DNA of 64,000 bases from Closterium sp. NIES-65 (GCA_948144175.1 CANXME010002150.1:226501-290500), one strand, 5' to 3'; shown: positions 8,488 to 19,859, counted from the stretch's first letter. Numbers and translations: made by a program. The notes: a model not told the origin generated them from the sequence alone.

Positions 8488-10842
8488 ATGGCTCAGCCCA
8501 ACAATCCCGCTACCTGCGATGACGACGACCCTTATTCACAGCCTGCCTTAACAGGCTTAATTTTTTTGCTCAGTCATCTTGCACTCGAGAAGGCAGCACG
8601 CGCTGAGCTCGATTCTATCCTCTCCCATAAGGAACCTTCAGCAACCGTTATCTCTAATCCCGACCCTATGGCAGAGACTTCTGCGGAACCAACTGTCGCT
8701 TCGGCATCGCATTATCCCACTTAGACCACGTCGCGAACCATCCGGCTCAAGCAGGCGACCTTGAGCTTCGCCAAGCCTTCATCCTCGTCTGCCGACGTGA
8801 ACAACTCACCCGGGTTGTCTGAGCGTGCGCATCCTCGCCTCACCAAAAACATGGCCCAGCTCATTGAAGGACTTTACAACGATGCAATTGACAAGTTCAA
8901 GAGTCAGTGGCAAGCACGCTTCCCCTGGCTTCAAATCACTAAAACCACCTCGGGGTTGCCTGCCTTGAAGTGTACTGTTTGTGCAGCTCATGCTGGCGAC
9001 GGAGGCAAGTGCGGGAGACGTGGGAAAGGCGCCACTAACTTGCAGACCCTGTCTTTTCGTAAGCACGCGGGCACGTCGAATCACAAGCTGGCGATGGCGA
9101 GACAACAAGCTGTGCAGGAGTGCGGTGCAGCACAACTGCAAATTGACCGGCATCGCGCCATAGTGGACGGAGAGAAGATGTGCATCGTCGCCCTTCTCGA
9201 CTCATTGCTCTTCATCAGCAGATCCGACGCGCCCATGGGGATGTGGGTGAAGCTGGTGCGTTACCTGGCGGAGAAGGGTGTGCCCGGCTTCCCGAAGAAG
9301 GGTACGGCACCTACTACACCACGTGAGTACAATCGTTTGAAGCTATTTAATACACAATAGTAGGTCAATGTTTTATTCCTTTATTAATGTTCTCCCTATT
9401 GTTTCCATATGCAGCTACGGCTTCGATGAGCTGACGCAAGCGACTGCGACATGGCTCCAGACAACCCAGCTGGAACACGTGCTGGCGTCGCCCGTCGTCG
9501 GCATCGAATTGACGAGAGCCTGGATAGGTGCAGCGGGAAACACCTGATCCTCTTCGTCACGTTCATCTGTGACAACAAGCTTGTCACGGAGTTCATGGCT
9601 TTAATCACCGTGGAGAAGGCCGACGCCGCTTCTCTTCTGAGTGTTCTGCTGTCACATCTGCAGGCAGTCGGGATCGACCTTCAGCGCATCGCAAGGATCA
9701 GCACCGACGGTGCCAATGTCATAATGAGGAGCAAGTCCGGCCTCACCACACGCCTCCGCCTGCGCATCCCCCATCTGGTTTCATCCCACTGTATTGCACA
9801 CAGGCATGTCTGTTTTTGCATGAACTTGCAGTGCGTTTTATACGATTGTTGACTTTTCCGATATACTAACGTTTTATATTTGTTGTCCAGGGAGGCACTG
9901 GCGGCTAAAACAGCCGCCGAGAAGATTCCTGTGTTCAATGTCTTTGACATGGTGATTCGCACTGTGGCGGAGCATCTCGTCCGTTCAGGGCCATGGCACC
10001 AACGATCATGGTGTCAGAATGTGTTATTGTCTAGTCTGCACTGGGATACTCAATAGTGAGTACAACCCAAATTAGGGTTTGCTATATGTATCCTATCTGC
10101 TGCTAGTGCAATCCTCTCTTCTGCTGTTCATTTCCATTCGTTCTTTCTGACACATGGGGCTCCAGGAAGTTTTTGCGTGCACCTCCCTTGCGCTCCAGGG
10201 CATTCACTCCGTCCACTGGCTTTCACGGGGCGACGCTGTGCTCAGGCTTGTCGCTGTGCTTCTGGCCCTCATCTTGATGATTAAGGAGTGGGACGTGAAG
10301 CCGTATGCTCTTGTGACAAGTTACAAACTTCATTACCTTCTGTTCTTCATTGCGGATGTGCTTGAGCAGCTCAACATTCTGAACAGGGCGTTCCAGCACA
10401 AGGAGGTGAGATTGCTTATAATTTAATGTCATTATTAATTTTTCCCAGTGGGCATTCTGATATAATCTTGTGTGTTAATCGTTCCAAGCCACTAACTACC
10501 TTCTGCCATGTAATGTCCAGCTTGACTATGCCAGCGTGCATGCGGAGATCAAGCGCACAATGTCCCACGTCGAGAGCCGCTACGTGGATTGCGGCGACGA
10601 CTCCGGTGGCGGCGTGAGCGAGCTGCTGCCCCCCTTCATCACGCGCCATGGGCCAGGAGGAAATCGGGAGATGAAAGTCGAAGGTGTTGACTCGGGTGGC
10701 CGTCATGCGCGCTTCACCTTCAGGCTGCATGAGGACGAGCTGGAGGAGTTTGAAGGGCCCGGGACCCACGATGGCTGCGTGGAGGTGTGCACGGAATTCG
10801 CGGAGGTGATCGTTCACCAGCATCGGCTTGGTGACCCGGATG
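8488..10842 (+). pseudogene. hAT transposase, 5' exons
   Basis: The chosen start is ATG 8488 in a strong context (cccgccATGg). Exon 1 runs to 9322 in one frame apart from a TAG at 8722-8724. It encodes a CX2C...HX5H finger (CTVC...HAGTSNH) of the BED/TTF kind, which binds transposon ends. Introns: 9323-9414 (GT-AG); 9804-9890 (GC-AG with a TACTAAC branch site at 9864-9870); one ending near 10166; and 10406-10520 (GT-AG). Exon 2 carries IDESLD and ISTDGANV, giving two probable catalytic Asp, then SSHCIAHR, which joins to EALAAK over the GC-AG intron. HWLSRGDAV in exon 4 is the conserved hAT Trp/Arg block. A frameshift lies near 9502-9510. Exon 5 is cut by copia A at 10842 and resumes at 18112. 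Confidence 0.75.
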
Positions 10843-10974
10843 TGTCAAACATTATATATGTTGCACTTGTTTAGGCTACAGTGGGTTAGCCTATAGGAGG
10901 TACACAATTCTAGGGTTAGGTACTTGTACTGATTTCACTGTTAGTTCAATCATTCCTGTTCATTGATTTCAACA
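10843..10974 (+). repeat. 5' LTR of A
   Basis: 132 bp, TGTCAAAC...TTTCAACA, containing a TATATA word near its start. It would act as promoter and termination region for the element. Confidence 0.95.
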
Positions 10975-10992
10975 TGGTATAGAGCAGGTCCT
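10975..10992 (+). promoter_or_regulatory. Primer binding site of A
   Basis: tggtatagagcaggtcc directly after the LTR. It resembles the complement of the 3' end of initiator Met-tRNA (TGGTATCAGAGC) with one base missing. Relatives B and C have tggaatcagagcaggtcc. Confidence 0.8.
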
Positions 10993-11029
10993 TCCCAGGA
11001 CCGATTTTTTAGGGCCCACCACTACCTAC

Positions 11030-11460
11030 CTACCTACCTACCTACCTGCGCCCTAGGGCGCCTCGGTTTTCAAGCCCTTAGAGGCCCCAAACGGCCCACG
11101 CGCTCGCCCCTAACGGCCTCGTGCTAGCCCCTAGAGGCCCCTTACGGCCCCGCGCTTGCCCCTAGAGGCCCCGATCGGCCCCGCGCTCGCCCTTAGCGGC
11201 CCCTTACGGCCCCGTGCTCGTCCCTAACGGCCCCGATCGGCCCCGCGCTCGCCCTTAGCAGCCCCGATCGGCCCCGCGCTCGTCCCTAACGGCCCCGATC
11301 GGCCCCGCGCTCGCCCTTAGCGGCCCCTTACGGCCCCGCGCTCGTCCCTCACGGCCCCGATCGGCCCCGCGCTCGCCCTTAGCGGCCCCTTACGGCCCCG
11401 CGCTCGCCCCTAACAGCCCCGATCGGCCCCGCGCTCGCCCCTAGAGGCCTCGAACGGCCC
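11030..11460 (+). repeat. GC-rich minisatellite leader of A
   Basis: Tandem variants of cggccccgatcggccccgcg and gctcgcccttagcggcccct between primer site and gag. No frame is used. The same position holds different GC-rich arrays in B, C, D and I. Confidence 0.9.
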
Positions 11461-11660
11461 CGCCCAGAACGAGCCGTCCGACCCGAGCAGCCCGAACCGA
11501 GCCGCCAAGCCCGAACCGAGCCACCCGAACCGAGCCGCCCGACCCAAACCGAGCCGCGCCGCCCTTACCGAGCCACGCCGCCCTACCTGGACCGAGCCGC
11601 CCTACCTGAGTCCCTACTACTGCTATCACTGCTACTACCACTTTTACTCCTGCTACTGCT

Positions 11661-12741
11661 ATGGCTAGCCCTCCTGTGCTAGCTTTCGATGCTGAGGGCC
11701 GCCCAGTGAAGTTCGAAACCTGGCTAGATGACCTACACCTCTTCCTACAGCTCACTGCCAAGGAAGACATCTCACTGTACGATCACGCCCTAGGCCATGC
11801 TACTGCTCCTGCTGCTACTGCTGACAGCACTGCTCGCTCACAGTGGCAGACTCGTGACGCCCACGCTCGCTTCGCTATTCGCAACTCCCTGCCGATAGAT
11901 GAGCGCGAGCACTTTGGGCAGCACAAGACTGCACAGGCACCGTACACTGCTGTCGTTGCCCGCTACTCCTCACCGGCCTCTACTGCACTAGGCCGTCTCT
12001 CTCTTCCCTACCTGTTCCCCGACTTAGCCTCGTTCCACACAGTCGCTGACCTCATCACGCACCTCCGTACTAGTGAGGCCCGCTTCCGTGCCGCCATGCC
12101 CGCTGAGTTCCTTGCCACTCACCCCCCCCCACTCTGGCTCACTCTCTACCACCTAGTCACCCGCCTCCCTTACACACTTCGTGCTGTCAGGGACCACTTC
12201 CTAGCTCGCTGCCCCACTGAGCTCACCATTGCCCTCCTCGAGAAGGAACTGCTTGCAGTTGAGGCTAGCATAGTCGCTGTAGGTGCCTCTCGTGGCAACC
12301 CCCGTACCCCGTTCTTTGAGGGGTGTTCTCCTTCCCCCCTTCTTCCCTCTGTCGCCTCTGCTGCTGCTGTCGACCTCCTTGGTGCTGAGAAGGTCGGGAC
12401 TGCGTCTGCTTCGAGCGGGCGCCGCAGCGGCAAGGGCAAAGGGGGCAAGGGCGGTGGCGGTGACAGCGGGGGAGGCGGTGGTGGGGGAGGTGGTGGCGAT
12501 GGGGGTGGTGGCACGACTGGAGGGACTAGTGGCAGCGGTGGGGGTGGTGGCGGCAGTGGCGGGGGAGGTGGCCGGGGCGGAGGCGGTGGTGGGGGTGGCG
12601 GTGGACGCGGTGGCGGCAGAGGTTGGGGTGGTCGAGGAGGTGGCGGTAGCGGTGGTGGTCGTGGAGGCGCTGGCGGTGGCCAGGGCCAGCAGCACACTCC
12701 GTCGCCCCAGGAGGTCCGTAAGTGGTACTCTCAGCACGGGT
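11661..12741 (+). pseudogene. gag of A
   Basis: Starts MASPPVLAFDAEGRP, as in B (MATPNVLTFDAEG), C and D, so the start is well supported. The N-terminal ~240 residues are the copia Gag capsid-like region (FGQHKTAQ, ARYSSPAS, LPYLFPDL, VADLITHLRTS). A Gly-rich stretch of about 110 residues follows, a candidate nucleic-acid-binding tail. Gag forms the virus-like particle that packages element RNA. The frame shifts at the G9 run 12742-12750, where Gag should continue directly into the zinc knuckle and protease as it does in C. Confidence 0.85.
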
Positions 12742-15700
12742 GGGGGGGGGTGGCTTTAGCTGCACGTACGTCATTCGCACTGGTGACCGCACTGGTCAGC
12801 CGTGTGGGGGACCGCACGCCACACAGCGCTGCTTCGCTCGTCTGAACGACGCTTGGCGTGTCCAGTTCCCTCAGGCCTCTGAGCTGCCCCGCTTGGTTGA
12901 TCTCCTGAAGAAGGGGGTTGATATCTATGCTCTAGACTTTGATGCTATTCTCACTGCTATGTATGTGATGTCTACTAGTGGAGACGGTGCTGAGTACCTG
13001 TGTGTGCCGCCCGACCCGGGCATTAGGACTAGTGCGTCTGCCGCTCCAGGTACTCGCGTGTCTGCTACCCCAGGTGCTGGTGAGGCAGCTGCTCTAGGTG
13101 CTTGTGCATCTACCCCCCCTGGTACTGAGTCGACGGCAGCACTGCACACCTTCACACTGGACTCAGGTGCTTCTCGCTGCTTCTTTCGTGACCGCACTGC
13201 CCTTGAGCCGCTTGCTCGGCCGGTTGCTGTCTCCCTCGCTGACCCCTCTGAAGGTCCGGTCATTGCGACCTCCTCCACTGTTCTTCCCTGTCCTGCGGTC
13301 CCGTCGGGCACACTGTCAGGTCTCCACCTCCCCTCGTTCTCTACGAACTTGGTGGCAGGTTGTGCACTCCAGGACGGGGGTGTTCACCAGTTCACCCCTG
13401 CCTACGAGCGTGTGACACACTGCACGTGTGCTCGTACGGGCCGTCACTTGGCTACCTTCACTCGGCAGCCGGGGTCGGACCTGTACACACTGACCACTGA
13501 GTCCCCTCAGGTTGCTGCGTCTGTGTCTGCGTCCGCGTCAGGTCAGCTGTCTGCCCCCTGCTCGTGTCACTCTCTGGCGCACGAGACTATCTTCTGGCAC
13601 CACCGACTTGGCCACCCGTCTGTGCAGCGCCTTCGTGCCATGCACTCCTGGTACCTTGTCTCTGGTCTTCCCAGGGTCCTCCCTCCCCTCCCACCCTCGC
13701 CTGCTCCTCCCTGTCTTCCCTGTGTCGAGGGGCGGCAGCGCGCCGCTCCTCACTCCTCCTCGTTTCCCCCGACGACTGCTCCCTTGCAGACGCTCCACAT
13801 GGACGTGTGGGGCCCAGCCCGCGTCCGTGGTCAGGGTCAGGAGAGGTACTTCTTGATTGTTGTTGACGACTACTCGCGCTACACCACGGTCTTCCCCTTG
13901 CGCACCAAGGGTGAGGTCCCTGATGTCTTGATCCCTTGGATCCGCAGAGCCCATCTCCAGCCCAGCGAGCGTTTGCACTCGGACTTTCCTTTCCTGCGCT
14001 TGCACTCTGACAGAGGTGGTGAGTTCTCCTCCGACCTCTTGGCAGCCTACTGTGCTGAGCATAGCATTGAGCAGTCGTTCACGCTTCCGGCCTCTCCACA
14101 GCAGAATGGGGTTGCGGAGCACCGCATTGGCCTGGTCATGGAGGTCGCCCATACCTCCTTGATCCATGCGGCTGCCCCTCACTTTCTGTGGCCGTTTGCG
14201 GTCCGGTACGCTGCGCATCAGCTCAACCTCTGGCCCCGTGTCTCCTTGCCGGAGACCTCGCCCACACTGCTGTGGACGGGGGAGGTTGGCGATGCGTCGC
14301 ATTTCCGGGTCTGAGGATCTCGAGCTTTTGTTCGCGATACGTCTGCGGACAAGCTCTCCTCCCGTGCTGTTCCCTGCGTCTTCCTCGGCTTTGTCCCGGA
14401 CGCGCCCGGTTGGCAGTTTTACCACATCACCTCGCGCCGAGTCTTGCCCTCTCAGGACGTCACTTTTGACAAGTCCGTCCCCTACTACCGCCTCTTCCCC
14501 TACCGCACTGCCCCTCTCCCCCCCCCGCCTCTCTTCCTTGCACCAGGTGCTGCTGTCGTAGACCCCCTCCCCCCTCAGGGTGCCGCTCCCTCAGGTGTGT
14601 CTCAGGTAGACCCGGTTGAGCCTGTTGAGGTAGCTGTCGACTCTCGTCCTGCTGCGGGTGCGGGGCCTGGGGGTGCGGAGCCTGGGGGTGCGGAGCCTGG
14701 GGGTGCTGAGCCTGGGGGTGCAGAGCCTGGGGGTGCGGAGCCTGGGGGTGCGGAGCCTGGGGGTGTTGAGCCTGGGAGTACTGAGCCTGGGGGTGCTGAG
14801 CCGTTGAGTCTGGAGTCTGGGGGTTCTGAGTCTAGAGGTCCTGAGCCTGAGGGTCCTACACCTGGAGGAGTCCTCTCCTCGGAGCAGCTGCGTGCGTGGT
14901 ACTTACAGTACTGCAGCCTCAGGAGCGGTACCTCTGGAGCCAGGCGTACTACTGGGACTGGTGCTAGTGCTTCTTCTCCTAGCCGGGAGCTCCCCTCCCG
15001 TGAGCGGATCCGTGAGTGGTACGAGCGGCGCTGCACTCTTCGGAGTGGCGCGCCTGCTGTCGCGGACCCCGCTGCTGCTGCTGGTACTGCGGACCCGGGC
15101 GTTGGAGTTGCTGCTGGTGCTGCGGACCCGGGCGCTGGTGCTGCTGCTGGTTCTGAGGACCCGGGCGTTGGAGCTGCTGCTGGTGCTGCGGACCCGGGCG
15201 CTGGTACTGCTGCTGGTGCTGAGGACCCGGGCGTTGGAGCTGCTGCTGGTGCTGAGACCCGGGCGTTGGAGCTGCTGCTGTTACTGCGGACCCGGGCGCT
15301 GGTGCTGCTGCTGGTGCTGAGGACCCCGGCGTTGGAGCTGCTGCTGGTACTGCGGACCCGGGCGTTGGAGCTGCTTCTGGTGCTGCGGACCCGGGTGCTG
15401 GTGCTGTGGAGTCGAGCGTTGGAGCTGCTGCTGGTGCTGGTGCTGCCGCTGGGGGTGCTGGTGCTGTCCCTGCTGTGTCTGGAGTCGCCACGCGGCCTCG
15501 GCCGTACTTCGTACCGCTCCTTCAGCAGGTTCTTGGTCTCTCGCCTCCTCCTGGTCCTCCTCCCTTAGCGTGTCCACAGCCTGTCCCGTCACAGTTACAG
15601 TTGCAGCCGGCCTCCCCACTACCTGCTCCTTCTCCCTACGCTGGACCTATTGGAGGTCTTACTGAGCGTCGTGAGCCTGCGTCTCGCCCTGCGTCGCCTG

Positions 15701-17754
15701 TCCGTGCTGCTAGCGCTAGTGGTCGTGGTTCGCGTCAGCGTCCTCCTCCTGTCCGTGGCACGCACCGGATGTCTCTGCGTCCGTCCACTGCTCCTCTGCG
15801 TGCCCCTTTGCCTTCTCCTCCTGAGTCTTCTCTTCCTGCTCTTGCCGACCCGGAGTCGGTCTCTCTTCGTGCTGCCAGTCCTACTGTCACGCGTCTCCTT
15901 GCTACTGTCGTCATTGACCCTTCCTTTGAGTCCACTGCTGCGTCTGCCCTAGTTGCTGAGCTTGTCGACTTTGCTGCTCGCTGTCGTCTAGACTACGCTG
16001 CTAGTCTTGTCGCTGAGTCTGAGTCTGTCTGTCCTCCGTCCGTCGGGGGTGAGTGTGCCCTTGGCACGGACGTCCTTGAGGACAGGCAGGAGGAGTTCCA
16101 GTGCTTGGCCGCTGCTTCACCTCATCTCGTGTCCGTACTGCTTACCCCTGAGGGAGACCCGGATGCAATTGACATCCCGACTCCGCGCTCTTACGCGGAG
16201 GCGATAGAGGGTCCCTACTCCTCTCAGTGGCAGGCAGCTATGGATGCAGAGATGGCTTCCTGGAAGTCCACAGGCACCTACGTTGACGCTGTCCCCCCTT
16301 ATGGGGCGAACATCGTCAGTGGCATGTGGATTTTCAGGGTGAAGCGGCCGCCGGGTTCTCCGCCTGTCTTCAAGGCGCGTTACGTGGCTCGTGGCTTCAG
16401 TCAGCGGCAGGGAGTTGACTACTTTCAGACCTTCTCTCCCACCCCGAAGATGACCACTCTTCGGGTACTGCTGCACGTAGCTGCTCACCGAGACTACGAG
16501 CTACACTCTCTTGACTTCAGTACTGCTTTCGTGCAAGGCAGCCTGCACGAGGAGATCTGGCTGCGCCGCCCACTTGGCTTCACTAGGACTTTTCCTCCTT
16601 GCACCCAGTGGAGCCTCCAGCGGCCAGTCTACGGTCTCCGCCAGGCGCCGCGTGAGTGGCACGACACACTGAGGACTACGCTTGCGGCTCTTGGGTTTGC
16701 TCCTTCTACTGCCGACCCGTCACTGTTTCTACGCACCGACACTTCTTTGCCGCCGTTCTACATCCTCGTGTACGTCGACGACTTGGTCTTTGCCACAGCT
16801 GACACTACTAGACTCGCCTACGTGAAGTCCGAGCTGCAGAAGAGACACACGTGCACAGACCTGGGTGAACTGCGCAGCTACCTTGGCTTGCAGATCACAC
16901 GGGACAGAGCACGCCGCACCATCACCCTGACTCAGTCACACATGGTGCAGCAGGTCCTTCAGCGCTTTGGCTTCACGTACTCCTCGCCTCAGGCCACTCC
17001 TCTGTCTACTCGCCACTCACTCTCAGCTCTGCCTTCGGATGAGTCCGTAGAGTCGAGTGGCCCGTACCCAGAGCTTGTTGGCTGCCTCATGTACCTGATG
17101 ACCTGCACACGACCTGACCTTGCATACCCTCTTAGCATTCTCGCACGCCATGTTGCTCCTGGGAGACACCGACCAGAGCACATGGCTGCAGCGAAGAGGG
17201 TGTTGCGCTACTTGTGCAGTACGTTGGGCATGGGGCTAGTGCTTGGAGGGCGGAGTCCAGTGGTCCTCACTGGTCACGCAGACGCTTCTTGGGCTGACGA
17301 CCAGGCTACGCAATGGTCGTCACAGGGTTACACCTTCAGCCTTGGTTCCGGCTCTGTTTCGTGGCGGGCTACCCGCTCGTCTTCTGTTCTCGGCTCCTGT
17401 TGTGCGGCTGAGATCCACGCAGGAGCCATGGCTGCTCAGGAGCTTCGCTGGCTCACCTACCTGCTGACCGACCTTGGAGAGCCGCCTCGTTCTCCTCCAG
17501 TCCTATACGTAGACAACAAGGCCATGCTGGCCTTGTGTCGAGAGCAGAGACTGGAGCACAGATCAAAGCACATTGCTCTCCGCTACTTCCTTGCTCGTGA
17601 GCTACAGCAGCGTGGTCAGTTGCGGCTTGCGTACGTGGCCTCTGAGGCCAACACTGCTGATGTCTTCACCAAGGCACTTGCGCCTTGTGATCATCAGCGC
17701 TTCTGCACCCAGCTGGGTCTTGTACCTGTCTTGCCTCACTTGCTCTCCTCTTGA
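12742..17754 (+). pseudogene. pol of A: knuckle, protease, integrase, RT, RNase H
   Basis: Domains in order: CX13CX3HX4C knuckle (CTYVIRTGDRTGQPC...H...C, about 12764-12830); protease DSGA with catalytic Asp at 13160-13162; integrase HHCC zinc site (HHRLGH, CLPC) and catalytic Asp 13802-13804, Asp 14009-14011 and Glu 14117-14119; (GGAEP)n and ADPG-rich linkers; reverse transcriptase with YVDD at 16771-16782; RNase H (HADASW, AEIHAG, YVDNKA); TGA stop at 17752-17754. Breaks: TGG-to-TGA at 14312-14314 in the conserved VWGSRAF motif, and a 1-base deletion near 15256 in the linker that moves RT to another frame. It cannot make a full Pol. Downstream of 15256 the frame is intact. Confidence 0.9.
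14655..15430 (+). repeat. Coding minisatellites in the integrase-RT linker of A
   Basis: First a 15-bp unit ggtgcggagcctggg coding GAEPG (14655-14810). Then a ~30-bp family coding variants of GAADPGAGAA (about 15060-15430). Relatives carry the first type at the same place but with different copy numbers. Confidence 0.9.
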
Positions 17755-17974
17755 CCTTACTTGTACTGTTACATATATATATACCTGCTCTTGCTTGTCT
17801 AGTCTTATATATATATATATATGTGTGTACTCCTGCATGTGAATTGGCCTTGTGGCCTTGAACTTGTGCTTGGAATGTGTGGTGACTTTGTGATCCACCC
17901 TGAGCTTGCTTTGCTTTGCTTTCCTTGACTGGTCTTGTGACCCCTACTTCTCCCCCACTTCGCCTATGGGTGTG
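17755..17974 (+). other. 3' untranslated end of A with (TA)n and purine tract
   Basis: Two (TA)n runs near 17771-17822, then a conserved stretch ending cgcctatgggtgtg just before the LTR. The G-rich end serves as plus-strand primer (polypurine tract). Confidence 0.7.
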
Positions 17975-18106
17975 TGTCAAACATTATATATGTTGCACTT
18001 GTTTAGGCTACAGTGGGTTAGCCTATAGGAGGTACACAATTCTAGGGTTAGGTACTTGTACTGATTTCACTGTTAGTTCAATCATTCCTGTTCATTGATT
18101 TCAACA
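17975..18106 (+). repeat. 3' LTR of A
   Basis: Same 132-bp sequence as 10843-10974, followed by TSD ggatg. Confidence 0.95.
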
Positions 18107-18111
18107 GGATG

Positions 18112-18830
18112 GGATGTCGGGGGTTAAGCTGTTCATCCCTGACGAGTAATCGGAGGTGCCTTCAGTGGCTACAGTCGCTTGTGACTTTGTTCAAGGCCAA
18201 CCTAACGGAAGAGATACTGCCAGGTAAGCCTAGTGTACTTCATCGTTTCTCTGATTGTGTTATGTGCTAAGCTCCAATGTATGTTTGTATATGTTTACTC
18301 AGTTTGTTCTTTTGTTATCCTTTTCCCAACCCCGCCAGTAATCAACAAGCGCCGTGCAGAGAAGGAGTTGCGCATGTTCTCCTCGGTGCTTGCAGCCTCT
18401 ACCAAAGGCGAGCGCAGCTTCCACGCGGGCTCACAGCCATGCCCAAGACACCCGGCTGGTGGGACAACTACCCCAACCTTGTGCTTTTGTGGGTGGCGGT
18501 AGCTGTACTACCGCTGAGCACCGTGGAGTGCGAGCGCGGGTTCTCCAGAACATTATCTAGTCGTGGCAGAGAGGGTCGCTGAAGGACGCACGGCTCAGAG
18601 ATCTCATGTGCATGAGTCTCATGGAGTACAAGCCCAAGTGGGAGGAGATTGTGACAATCTAGAGGGCCTACAAGAAGCGCAAGTCCCACAGCAACGCTCC
18701 ACTACCGCCTGCAGGAAAGCAGTAGAACAGGGCCAAGCTGGCAGACGAGGTGATGGAAGTAGAAGACATAGAGGATAATGATGCATCTGATAGTGATGAT
18801 GATGATGGATTTGATCAGTGGGGTAGATAA
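18112..18830 (+). pseudogene. hAT transposase C-terminal exons (copy 2)
   Basis: Continues the exon cut at 10842. The exon ends at 18223, a 115-bp GT-AG intron spans 18224-18338, then come the dimerisation-domain exon (INKRRAEKELRMF, YPNLVLLWVA, LPLSTVECERGFSR) and an acidic tail ending TAA 18828-18830. A missing G near 18430 puts the two halves of the last exon in different frames; copy 1 lacks this lesion. Confidence 0.8.
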
Positions 18831-19085
18831 CTTACCTAGGTAGGTAGGAAGGATGTAGAGCACCTAGTCTAATCTAATGTCATTATAATGTAGTTTAATG
18901 AATGCCAATCACAAACAGATAAGACTCTCAATGGGGTTGAGTCTGAACGTTTCAGACTTTTTTTTATTGTGACTCTGAAATTTAAGAGTTTTAGGAAAAC
19001 CAACTCTGACAGTTTCAGACAAAAACTGTAGACAAGTCTGATAAATCAGACAGGCAAAAAACGAATCTGAGGCCCTGCTTGCAAA

Positions 19086-19429
19086 AGAAGATCCAATTCA
19101 ACAGCGCGTGTCGACAACGAAATAGTGGGAGGGGGGAAATGTCGACGGATTCAAAGTGAAAAAACCGCGAAATTTCATCGAGGGAGAGATTTTCGCGATA
19201 TCCTCCCTTACTTGCACCGGCACTAGTTAACAATTAATAAGGAATCTGTAAGAAAAGCGGGGTGCTATAAAAAATCACCCAGATAGGGGGGTATAGTACA
19301 AACGAGGTCGCCTATAGCACCCACCCTGCACAAGCTACTCGAGGGGTGTACAACTTCGGCGGATGTTTTGTCCGGGAGAATACGATGCTCTATACATATC
19401 CAACTGTTTGGCCTCGCTGTAGTCATTCA
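19086..19429. other. Non-coding flank between hAT and H
   Basis: Same as 2046-2389. Ends with the H TSD attca at 19425-19429. No gene seen. Confidence 0.6.
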
Positions 19430-19815
19430 TGCTAGAAAGGCACAGTGCCAGCCTAGCGGAAACGTATTTGTAGAAAAGAACAAGATAGAAATCTTGCATC
19501 GATCATTGAAAACCGGAATGATGTTGAACAAGTGATAGAGCATGGTATTTATGCATCCATCTATCCCTCCCAAAATGGCCCATTCGCACCAATAATGGTG
19601 TATCAATAATTTAACCCTCTACCCTCCAATAATGCTGAACTCCAATAATTCTGGCCCTACAATAATTGTGACAATTATTTACAATAATTGTGACAATTAT
19701 TTACAATAATTGTGACAATTATTGTAGGACCTGGAGGCTTATAAACGAGACTACACTAAAACCGAACAGCATAACAGTATACAGTATTCGCCATACTGTA
19801 TTCGGATTTCCAACA
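19430..19815 (-). repeat. 3' LTR of H
   Basis: 386 bp including three 22-bp palindrome units. TGTTGGAAAT...CTAGCA on the minus strand. Confidence 0.85.
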
Positions 19816-19859
19816 CTCTCCCTTGCTGTAGGTTTTAGTGAATTCGTTTTTTTTGGAAG

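Larger units (their letters stand above)
10843..18106 (+). mobile_element. Ty1/copia element A, complete with identical LTRs
   Basis: 7264 bp. Two 132-bp LTRs, identical in the bases I compared, and TSD ggatg at 10838-10842 and 18107-18111. Order: LTR, primer site, minisatellite leader, gag, protease, integrase, reverse transcriptase, RNase H, purine tract, LTR. This is the copia order (integrase before RT). It disrupts a hAT transposase exon. Coding breaks: a G-run frameshift near 12742, TGA at 14312-14314, and a 1-base deletion near 15256. Confidence 0.95.
7142..19077 (+). mobile_element. hAT-superfamily DNA transposon with nested insertions
   Basis: The left end CAGGCCCTCAGA and the inverted right end CAGGGCCTCAGA form short imperfect TIRs. 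The 8-bp TSD is cttgcaac at 7134-7141 and cttgcaaa at 19078-19085 (one mismatch; the duplicate copy at 2038-2045 matches exactly). Without the nested MITE (7402-7936) and copia A (10843-18106) the element is about 4.1 kb, a normal autonomous hAT size. It encodes a multi-exon transposase on the plus strand. Frameshifts and the copia insertion make it defective. Confidence 0.85.

Noticed and set aside
12170-12697. Pro-rich minus-strand ORFs opposite Gly-rich Gag tails (also in B, C, D)
   Set aside because: They are antisense shadows of Gly-rich coding repeats.
12742-12750. Programmed frameshift site at the G9 run in A
   Set aside because: Relatives keep Gag and Pol in one frame; homopolymer length change is the simpler cause.
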